The position numbers and the translations under genes are program-made. DNA of 64,000 bases from Rhizobium etli_C (GTDB taxonomy: Bacteria; Pseudomonadota; Alphaproteobacteria; Rhizobiales; Rhizobiaceae). The notes under the pieces were generated by a model that saw only the letters and a list, made by a program, of their open reading frames with translations, was not told the origin of the DNA and did not search any database. Below, in pieces: positions 33,804 to 41,116 of this stretch. The stretch lies in assembly GCF_014198605.1 (NCBI RefSeq), contig NZ_JACIHU010000017.1. One strand, written 5' to 3'. Within the stretch, counting starts at the first letter, position 1; each line of letters opens with the position of its first letter.

Positions 33804-34660
33804 GCAAGGACTTCCACGATCAGGGACCGCGCAGGGTCGGCCAGGTGAAGGAAGTCACCTCGCTCGCCAATCCGATCATCAAGGACATCAAGGCGCTGAC
33901 GAACAAGAAGTCGCGGGAGGAAAGCGGGACTTTCCTCGCCGAAGGGCTGAAGCTCGTCATCGATGCGATCGAACTCGGCTGGACGATCCGCACGCTGGTC
34001 TACGCCAAGGCCGCCAAGGGCAAGCCGCTGGTCGAGCAGATGGCCGCCAAGACCGTCGCCTCCGGCGGGTTGGTCCTCGAAGTCAGCGAAAAGGTGATCG
34101 GCTCGATCACCCGCCGCGACAACCCGCAGATGGTCGTCGGCATCTTCGACCAGCGCTGGAAACCGCTCAAAGACATCCGGCCGAGGGAGGGCGAGACCTG
34201 GGTGGCGCTCGATCGCGTGCGCGACCCCGGCAATCTCGGCACGATCATCCGCACAGCGGATGCGGCCGGGGCTTCCGGCGTCATTCTGGTCGGAGAGGCA
34301 ACCGATCCCTTCTCGCTCGAGACCGTGCGCGCCACCATGGGCTCGGTCTTTGCCGTGCCGGTCGCACGCGCAACGCCGGAGGAATTCCTCGCCTGGCGGA
34401 AATCGGCCGGCGTTTCCATTGTCGCCACCCATCTTGCCGGCGCGGTCGATTACCGCACGATCGACTACCGGAAGAAGCCCATCGTGCTCTTGATGGGCAA
34501 TGAGCAATCCGGCCTGCCCGAGCAACTCGCCAAAGAGGCCGACGCGCTTGCCCGCATTCCGCAGCAGGGCCGCGCCGATTCCTTGAACCTCGCCGTCGCC
34601 ACCGCCGTCATGCTTTTCGAGGCGCGCCGCCATCTCCTCTCACTTGCCGAGGGCAAATGA
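33800..34660 (+). CDS. TrmH/SpoU family RNA 2'-O-methyltransferase
   Basis: A 286-residue knotted methyltransferase acting on rRNA or tRNA ribose. The three SPOUT motifs are visible: ALDRVRDPGNLGTIIRTADA (motif 1), KPIVLLMGNEQSGLPEQL (motif 2) and IPQQGRADSLNLAVATAVML (motif 3). An N-terminal RNA-binding domain spans about 15-100. It may be RlmB-like, but the target base cannot be set. It is coupled by ATGA overlaps to the methyltransferase before it and to lspA after it. Confidence 0.88.
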   Translation: MSKDFHDQGPRRVGQVKEVTSLANPIIKDIKALTNKKSREESGTFLAEGLKLVIDAIELGWTIRTLVYAKAAKGKPLVEQMAAKTVASGGLVLEVSEKVIGSITRRDNPQMVVGIFDQRWKPLKDIRPREGETWVALDRVRDPGNLGTIIRTADAAGASGVILVGEATDPFSLETVRATMGSVFAVPVARATPEEFLAWRKSAGVSIVATHLAGAVDYRTIDYRKKPIVLLMGNEQSGLPEQLAKEADALARIPQQGRADSLNLAVATAVMLFEARRHLLSLAEGK

Positions 34661-35160
34661 CCGAACAGACGCATGTACGTCCCGCGCTCTTTGCGCGCCC
34701 AGCGCCGATCCTCTTCTTCATCGTCGCCGCCGTTCTCATCGACCAGATCGTCAAGATCGCCGTCGACCATTACCTGCCGCTGCAAGAAGCCGTGCCGGTT
34801 CTTCCGATGCTGGCGCTCTACCGCACCTATAATCTCGGCGTCGCCTTTTCGATGCTGTCGGGCATGGACGGCTGGTTCATCGTCGGCATGCGGCTCATCA
34901 TCGTCGCCTTCGTCATCTGGCTGTGGTACCGCACCGCCAAGGATCGCTGGCTCGCCCATCTCGGTTACGCGCTGATCATCGCCGGCGCGATCGGCAATCT
35001 GGTCGACCGCTTCGCCTACGGGCATGTGATCGACTACATCCTTTTTTACACCGAAAGCTGGTCCTTCGCGGTCTTCAATCTCGCCGACAGTTTCATCACC
35101 ATCGGCGCGGCCTGCGTCATTCTCGACGAGCTGCTGCTGCCGAAAAAGGCCGGCCGCTAA
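34657..35160 (+). CDS. lspA: Lipoprotein signal peptidase (signal peptidase II)
   Basis: Cleaves prolipoproteins in the inner membrane. 167 residues with four helices. The opening LFARPAPILFFIVAAVLIDQ includes the conserved Asp. YRTYNLGVAFSML is conserved, and the aspartyl catalytic pair lies in GNLVDRFAYGHVIDYI and NLADSFITIGAACVI. It overlaps the TrmH-family gene by 4 bases. lnt, which acts in the same lipoprotein pathway, lies at 59482. Confidence 0.95.
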   Translation: MTEQTHVRPALFARPAPILFFIVAAVLIDQIVKIAVDHYLPLQEAVPVLPMLALYRTYNLGVAFSMLSGMDGWFIVGMRLIIVAFVIWLWYRTAKDRWLAHLGYALIIAGAIGNLVDRFAYGHVIDYILFYTESWSFAVFNLADSFITIGAACVILDELLLPKKAGR

Positions 35161-35215
35161 AATCTTATCGAATTCCTGAAGGCATTCGGAAGGGGCCTCA
35201 TGTTAGCCATATAGC

Positions 35216-37495
35216 ATGCACAACCTGGGACAGTTGCAGGAAAGATTGTCTGCCGCCTTCGGCGGACCCGCCGCCAAGCCGCATCAGGAGCGGATGGTGC
35301 AACCCTCCCCGCGACCACATGCGGGGGCACCTGCGGAGGTCAATCAGCGCCAGGCGCCCGCGCCGACACGGCGCCTGCTGTTCTACTGGCTGAGTGGCGT
35401 CGGCCTCCTTGCCGCAACGATCCTCATGCTACTTGCCCATGCCGGCCATCCGCTGCTGCTGCCAGGCGGGCTTGTGGTTCTCGGCCTGGCGGTGCTTGCC
35501 GGTTACCTCGTACTGACGATCCGCCGGCGGGGGGCAAACACGCCCGGCCGCCAATCCCTGCCGGAGCGCAACGACGGCGCAAAGCTGTTCGCCGACGTGC
35601 ATGACGTGCTCGGCGACATCACTGTCGGCCGCACCATGGACCGGCGCATCATCTCCGCCAATGATACGTTTCGCCGTCTGACCGGACGGCTGCATCCGGA
35701 AGGACGCAGCTGCGAGGAGATCGGCCTCGCCTTCCGCCCCGGTCCGATCCCGCATTGCTACGATGTCGAAATCTCGACACCGGAAGGCCAGCGCATTTTC
35801 GTCTGGCGCGACGTCGTCACCCGCGATCCTGCGAACGGCCGCCTGTTGCTGCAGAGCGTTGCCCGCGACGTCACCGAAGAGCGGCTGATCGCGCAGAGCC
35901 GCGAGGAGGCCCGCCAGAAGGCCGAATATAACAGCGCCGCCAAATCCAGGCTGCTTGCCACCGTCAGCCACGAAGTGCGCACGCCGCTTTCCGGCATCCT
36001 CGGCATGACGCATCTGCTCGCCGAGACGCGGCTGACGCAGGAACAGCAGAATTATCTGGCGAATATCCGCCAATCCGGCCACGCGCTGACACAGCTCGTC
36101 GAAGACCTGCTCGATTTCTCCACCATCGAGGTCGGCCGCTTCGAGCTGCACCCGCGCTCCGAATCGCTGCGCAAGCTGCTCGAGAGCGTCGTCGAGATGC
36201 TCGCCCACCGGGCGCATGAAAAGGGTATAGAGATCGGCGCCACCGTATCATCTGACGTGCCGGAGCAGATGAGCTTCGATCCGGCGCGGCTGCGCCAGGT
36301 CCTGTTCAACGTCATCGGCAACGCCGTGAAGTTCACCCAGGTCGGCGGCGTCTTCATCCGCGTCTCGCTTGACGCCGGCAACCTGTTGATCACCGTGGCC
36401 GATAGCGGTCCCGGCATGACGGCTGAGGAGCAGGCGCGCGTCTTCGGCGAGTTCGAGCAGGGCGGCACCGTCGCCGACAAGAGCAGCGGCACCGGGCTCG
36501 GCCTTGCGATCTCGGCGCGCATCATGCGCGAATTCGGCGGCGCATTGACGGTTGCCAGCGAAAAGGGCCTCGGCAGCGAATTCACCATCCGCTTTCCCGT
36601 CGATATCGGCAGCGAGCGGCCTGACCGGCGAAACACGCTGCTTGCCGGCAACAGCGTCGTGCTCTTGGCACCGGCAGGTGCGGCGCGCACCGCCATCGCC
36701 GAGACCATCACCGCGCTCGGCGGCATCTGCCATCTCGTCGGTGACGGCGAGACGGCGCGGGAAAAGCTGCTCGGCATGGCCAATGGCGGCGGCCGGCCGA
36801 CCGATATCATCGTCGACCACCGCATGTCGGCGGAATTTTCCACTCACCTTGCCGATCGCGCCGAAATCGCCGCGCTCGGCCTGCGCAAGGTTCTGCTCGT
36901 CAACCCGGAAGAGCGCAGCGCCCATCCGCTCGACCTGTTCGATGCCTGGCTCATCCGGCCGCTGCGCGAACAGTCGCTGATCGATGTGCTGCGCGGGCGC
37001 ATGCGCGGCATGGAAAAGCGCGACGCGCTGAACGACAACCAGCCGGGCTTCGGGCTATCGGTGGCGGAGGCGAGGGTGGCGGCGAGCGGGCTCAGCATCT
37101 TGCTCGGTGAGGACGATCCGATCAACGCCATGCTGGTGCGCGTCGTCCTGGAAAAAGGCGGCCACAAGGTGCGTCATGTCGAAGATTTCGAGACGCTGCT
37201 CGATTGCGCCCTCGGCGAGGCCGATGCCCGCCCCGACATCATCATCAGCGATCTGTCGATGCCAGGCGGTAATGGCATCGACATGCTGGGACGGCTGCGC
37301 GGCCACGAACGGCGGCTCGATCTTGCGCCCGTGCCGGTGATCGTGCTGACCGCCGACAAGAGCGACGAAGCACGCCGCCAGGTCTTGCTCAATGGCGCCA
37401 ACCGGGTCATGGTGAAGCCGGTCGACCCGCTGCGGCTGCTGACCGAAGTTCAGGCGGTGGCCGCACTTTCTGCCCGCCGGGCAGAGGCGCGATAG
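35216..37495 (+). CDS. Hybrid sensor histidine kinase / response regulator
   Basis: A 759-residue membrane kinase. Two helices (about 57-102) are followed by a PAS-like domain (about 125-225), HisKA with the phospho-accepting His (VSHEVRTPLSG, about 252), and HATPase (GNAVKFTQVG, DSGPGMTAEEQARVF, GTGLGLAISARIM). A degenerate receiver-like segment follows (about 477-600; Asp in IIVDHRM but no conserved Lys), then an intact C-terminal receiver (ILLGEDDPINAMLV, phospho-Asp in IIISDLSMPG about 678, VMVKPVDP). No helix-turn-helix output is present, so it must signal to a separate partner. The signal is unknown. olsB follows 108 bases later. Confidence 0.92.
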   Translation: MHNLGQLQERLSAAFGGPAAKPHQERMVQPSPRPHAGAPAEVNQRQAPAPTRRLLFYWLSGVGLLAATILMLLAHAGHPLLLPGGLVVLGLAVLAGYLVLTIRRRGANTPGRQSLPERNDGAKLFADVHDVLGDITVGRTMDRRIISANDTFRRLTGRLHPEGRSCEEIGLAFRPGPIPHCYDVEISTPEGQRIFVWRDVVTRDPANGRLLLQSVARDVTEERLIAQSREEARQKAEYNSAAKSRLLATVSHEVRTPLSGILGMTHLLAETRLTQEQQNYLANIRQSGHALTQLVEDLLDFSTIEVGRFELHPRSESLRKLLESVVEMLAHRAHEKGIEIGATVSSDVPEQMSFDPARLRQVLFNVIGNAVKFTQVGGVFIRVSLDAGNLLITVADSGPGMTAEEQARVFGEFEQGGTVADKSSGTGLGLAISARIMREFGGALTVASEKGLGSEFTIRFPVDIGSERPDRRNTLLAGNSVVLLAPAGAARTAIAETITALGGICHLVGDGETAREKLLGMANGGGRPTDIIVDHRMSAEFSTHLADRAEIAALGLRKVLLVNPEERSAHPLDLFDAWLIRPLREQSLIDVLRGRMRGMEKRDALNDNQPGFGLSVAEARVAASGLSILLGEDDPINAMLVRVVLEKGGHKVRHVEDFETLLDCALGEADARPDIIISDLSMPGGNGIDMLGRLRGHERRLDLAPVPVIVLTADKSDEARRQVLLNGANRVMVKPVDPLRLLTEVQAVAALSARRAEAR

Positions 37496-37538
37496 ATCCT
37501 GTCAGGACCGGCATGCGTCTTGCCCCGGGAAATGCAAT

Positions 37539-37556
37539 ATGTCACTTTCCTGTCGT
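37539..37556 (+). promoter_or_regulatory. Putative Pho box upstream of olsB
   Basis: ATGTCACTTTCCTGTCGT contains two TGTC half-sites (ATGTCAC and CTGTCGT) 11 bases apart with a 4-base linker, the layout of PhoB boxes (CTGTCAT repeats). It lies 48 bases upstream of the olsB ATG. Confidence 0.6.
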
Positions 37557-37603
37557 ACAGAAGTGTTTTATGGCGTCGATAAGCCGGCAACCGGAGAATC
37601 GCC

Positions 37604-38482
37604 ATGTCCTCCACCGACATTCTCAATCGTGACGTCATAGCCGAGGCTGCACGGCCGTCGACGGCTGCTGCCCAGAAGGATGGCGATATCCTTGGCCGCA
37701 TCGGCAATCTGGAAACCCGCCTTGCCCGCACGGCGCGCGAGATCGACGCCGCCCAGGCGGTGCGCTACCGCGTCTTCGTCGACGAAATGAAAGCGCAGCT
37801 GCCGCTGGACGCTATGCGCCGCCAGCGTGATGTCGACGCCTATGATTCCTTCTGCGATCATCTTCTTGTTCTCGACCGTGCGATCGAGGGCGATTCTGAA
37901 GACCAGATCGTCGGCACCTATCGGCTGCTGCGCCAGGATGTCGCCATGGCCAATGGCGGTTTTTATTCGGCGTCCGAATTCGAGATCGAGGGGCTTCTCG
38001 CCAAGCATCCGGACAAGCGCTTCATGGAGCTCGGCCGTTCCTGCGTGCTGCCGGAATACCGCACCAAGCGCACCGTCGAGCTTCTATGGCAGGGCAACTG
38101 GGCCTATGCGCTGAAGCACGGCATGAGCGCCATGTTCGGCTGCGCCTCATTCCCCGGCGTCTATCTCGAAAGCCATGCGCTGGCCCTGTCTTTCCTCTAC
38201 CATAATGTGCTGGCGAAGGACGAATGGGCCGTCGGCGCGCTGCCGCATCTCGCCCGCAACATGGACCTGATGCCGGTCGAGGCGGTCAATCCGAAGCGGG
38301 CGCTGATGGCCCTGCCGCCGCTGATCAAGGGCTATCTGCGCCTCGGCGCGATGGTCGGCTCCAGCGCCGTCATCGATCACGCTTTCAACACGACCGACGT
38401 GCTGATCGTGCTGCCGATCTCCAGCATTTCCGACCGCTACCTGAACTATTACGGCGCCGACGCCGGCCGCTTCGCGAGCTGA
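37604..38482 (+). CDS. olsB: L-ornithine N-alpha-acyltransferase
   Basis: Transfers a 3-hydroxyacyl chain from acyl carrier protein to ornithine, the first step of ornithine lipid synthesis. The 292 residues match the length of rhizobial OlsB (about 296). Recognisable blocks are LGRIGNLETRLARTAREIDA, AQAVRYRVFVDEMKAQLP, IVGTYRLLRQ, RFMELGRSCVLPEYRTKRTV and LNYYGADAGRF at the end. The second enzyme, OlsA, is encoded at 54180. Ornithine lipids replace phospholipids under phosphate limitation in rhizobia, which agrees with the Pho-box-like site upstream. Confidence 0.95.
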   Translation: MSSTDILNRDVIAEAARPSTAAAQKDGDILGRIGNLETRLARTAREIDAAQAVRYRVFVDEMKAQLPLDAMRRQRDVDAYDSFCDHLLVLDRAIEGDSEDQIVGTYRLLRQDVAMANGGFYSASEFEIEGLLAKHPDKRFMELGRSCVLPEYRTKRTVELLWQGNWAYALKHGMSAMFGCASFPGVYLESHALALSFLYHNVLAKDEWAVGALPHLARNMDLMPVEAVNPKRALMALPPLIKGYLRLGAMVGSSAVIDHAFNTTDVLIVLPISSISDRYLNYYGADAGRFAS

Positions 38483-38604
38483 TCGTTTGAGCTACAACGG
38501 CGGCTTTGCCGGGGTTGTCGCTTCATGATGCCGATGATCCTCGCTTCGGCGCGCTGTGACGCCGGGATCGGCGATACGAACCACTGTAAGGCTTGCGGCG
38601 CGGT

Positions 38605-38665
38605 TGCCCCTCACCCTAACCCTTGCCGGGGTCGAGCCGCTGGTCTCGACCCCGATTGGTGGCGG
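38605..38665. repeat. RIME-like repeat with hairpin
   Basis: TGCCCCTCACCCTAACCC followed by CGGGGTCGAG (38627-38636) and CTCGACCCCG (38645-38654), a perfect 10-bp stem with an 8-base loop. It lies between the convergent olsB and malic enzyme genes. Confidence 0.7.
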
Positions 38666-38717
38666 CAGCCGGTTGAGGCGCTGGTCCGTCGATCCCTCGG
38701 CCGAATGCGGATAAGCC

Positions 38718-41003
38718 TTAGGAACCAGCCCCGTAGGCAGCGATCGCCGCCATGTTGACGATATCGCTGTCCTTGGCGCCCATCGAGGTGATCTGCACGG
38801 CCTTGTCGAGGCCGACGAGGATCGGGCCGATCACCGTCGAGCCGCCGAGTTCCTGCAGCATCTTGGTCGAGATCGAGGCCGAGTGGAAGGCCGGCATGAC
38901 CAGCACGTTGGCAGGGCCGGAGAGGCGGCAGAACGGATATTGCTCCATGACCTTGCGGTTCAGCGCGACATCGGCGGCCATCTCGCCGTCAAATTCGAAA
39001 TCGACCCGGCGCTTGTCGAGGATCTTCACCGCCTCACGCACCCGCTCGGAGCGTTCGCCCGAGGGATGGCCGAAGGTGGAATAGGCAAGCATTGCGACGC
39101 GCGGCGGATAACCCATGCGCCGCGCAAGGCCGGCGGCCTCCTCGGCGATATCGGCAAGCTGCTCGGCTGTCGGCATGTCGTGCACTGCCGTATCGGCAAC
39201 AAAGACGGTGCGGCCGCGGCAGAGCGCCAGCGACACGCCGATGACGCGGTGGCCGGGCTTTTCGTCGATGCAGCGGCGCACATCCTCGAGTGCGGTCGAA
39301 TAGTTGCGGGTGATGCCTGTCACCATGCCGTCGGCGTCGCCGAGCGCCACCATGGTGGCGGCGAAATGGTTGCGGTCGTTGTGAATCAGCCGCTGCGCAT
39401 CGCGGTGGAGATAACCCTGACGCTGCAGCCTGGCATAGAGATAGTCGATATAGGCCTCGACGCGGGTGGAGATGCGGGCATTGACGATCTCGAGGCCAGG
39501 GCGGTGGAGATCGATGCCGGCGCGCTCCGCTGTCGCCCGGATCAGGTCCTCGCGGCCGAGCAGGAGCGCGGTGCCGAGCTGCTGGTTGGCATAGGACAGT
39601 GCGGCGCGCAGGACCTGCTCTTCCTCGGCTTCGGCAAAGACGATCCGCTTCGGCCGGCGGCGGACACGCTCATAGAGGCTGGCGAGCGTCGAGGCGATCG
39701 GATCGCGGCGGGCCGAAAGCTCGCGGGCATAACCGGCCATGTCGGTGATGACCTTGCGGGCGACGCCGCTTTCGATCGCGGCCTCAGCGACCGCGACCGG
39801 GATGGCCGAGATCAGCCTCGGATCGAAGGGAACCGGGATGATGTATTGCGCGCCGAAACGCGGCCGGTTGCCCTGGTAGGCGGCGACCACATCATCGGGC
39901 ACGTCCTCGCGGGCAAGATTTGCCAGCGCCTTGACGGCGGCGATCTTCATCGCGTCGTTGATCGTCGAGGCGCGCACGTCGAGGGCGCCACGAAAGATAT
40001 AGGGGAAGCCGAGGACGTTGTTGACCTGGTTCGGATAGTCCGAGCGGCCGGTCGCCATGATGGCGTCGTCGCGGATACGGGCCACCTCTTCCGGGGTGAT
40101 TTCGGGGTCGGGGTTGGCCATGGCGAAGATGATCGGCCGATCCGCCATCGAGCGGATCATCTTGGCCGAGAAGGCGCCCTTCTGCGACAGGCCGAAAATG
40201 ACATCCGCATCCTTCATCGCCTCTTCCAGCGTGCGGGCGTCGGTCTTTGCCGCATGCGCCGATTTCCACTGGTTCATGCCCTCGGTGCGGCCCTGGTAGA
40301 TGACGCCCTTGGTGTCGCAGAGGATGATGTTTTCGGGGGCAAACCCCATCGCCTTGACCAGTTCGACGCAGGCAATCGCCGCCGCGCCTGCACCGTTGCA
40401 GACGAGCTTCGTCGTCTTCAGGTCGCGGCCGGTCAGCTCCAGCGCATTGATCAGGCCGGCGGCGGCGATGATCGCCGTGCCGTGCTGGTCGTCATGAAAG
40501 ACGGGAATGTCCATCAGCTCGCGCAGCCGGCTTTCGATGACGAAACAATCCGGCGCCTTGATGTCCTCGAGATTGATGCCGCCGAAGGAGGGGCCGAGGA
40601 AGCGGACGCAGTTGATGAACTCGTCGACATTTTCCGTGTCGATCTCGAGGTCGATGGAATCGACATCGGCGAAGCGTTTGAAGAGTACCGACTTGCCTTC
40701 CATCACCGGCTTGGAGGCCAGCGCGCCGAGATTGCCGAGGCCAAGGATTGCCGTGCCATTGGAAATGACGGCGACCATGTTGCCGCGCGCCGTGTAATCA
40801 TAGGCCGTCTGCGGATCGGCGGCGATTGCCTTGACGGGGACGGCGACACCCGGGGAATAGGCGAGCGACAGGTCGCGCTGCGTTGCCATCGGCTTGGTCG
40901 GGTTGATCTCCAGCTTGCCGGGCCGGCCCATGGCATGAAAATCGAGCGCCTCCTGATCGGTCACTGATGTCGTCGGCCGGTCCTTCTTATCGATATCGGG
41001 CAT
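38718..41003 (-). CDS. maeB: Malic enzyme, multidomain (MaeB/Tme type)
   Basis: Decarboxylates malate to pyruvate. The 761 residues comprise a malic enzyme part (about 1-430) and a phosphotransacetylase-like C-terminal part (about 440-755) that usually regulates the enzyme by acetyl-CoA. Motifs are YSPGVAVPVKAIA, FGGINLEDIKAPDCF, VFHDDQHGTAIIAAAGLINA, VCNGAGAAAIACVELV and IFAMANPDPEI. Rhizobia have two such enzymes, NAD-dependent Dme (needed for nitrogen fixation in S. meliloti) and NADP-dependent Tme. The position next to mutS-glnD suggests Tme, but cofactor use is not proven. Confidence 0.93.
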   Translation of the reverse strand: MPDIDKKDRPTTSVTDQEALDFHAMGRPGKLEINPTKPMATQRDLSLAYSPGVAVPVKAIAADPQTAYDYTARGNMVAVISNGTAILGLGNLGALASKPVMEGKSVLFKRFADVDSIDLEIDTENVDEFINCVRFLGPSFGGINLEDIKAPDCFVIESRLRELMDIPVFHDDQHGTAIIAAAGLINALELTGRDLKTTKLVCNGAGAAAIACVELVKAMGFAPENIILCDTKGVIYQGRTEGMNQWKSAHAAKTDARTLEEAMKDADVIFGLSQKGAFSAKMIRSMADRPIIFAMANPDPEITPEEVARIRDDAIMATGRSDYPNQVNNVLGFPYIFRGALDVRASTINDAMKIAAVKALANLAREDVPDDVVAAYQGNRPRFGAQYIIPVPFDPRLISAIPVAVAEAAIESGVARKVITDMAGYARELSARRDPIASTLASLYERVRRRPKRIVFAEAEEEQVLRAALSYANQQLGTALLLGREDLIRATAERAGIDLHRPGLEIVNARISTRVEAYIDYLYARLQRQGYLHRDAQRLIHNDRNHFAATMVALGDADGMVTGITRNYSTALEDVRRCIDEKPGHRVIGVSLALCRGRTVFVADTAVHDMPTAEQLADIAEEAAGLARRMGYPPRVAMLAYSTFGHPSGERSERVREAVKILDKRRVDFEFDGEMAADVALNRKVMEQYPFCRLSGPANVLVMPAFHSASISTKMLQELGGSTVIGPILVGLDKAVQITSMGAKDSDIVNMAAIAAYGAGS

Positions 41004-41116
41004 AAATCCTCCAACGTCCTGTGGGCGACGCTTTGCTCTTCCTCAAATGCTGTTGTCATCTATAGCGGCGCGCGGATAGGGTTGGCACCTGTTTTTTTGG
41101 GAAAAACTGCACCTCC

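Noticed and set aside
38883..40967. 694-residue open frame antisense to the malic enzyme gene
   Set aside because: It lies entirely opposite a clear gene. The protein is rich in Arg, Asp, His and Gly with no domain, which is the usual shadow of high-GC coding DNA.
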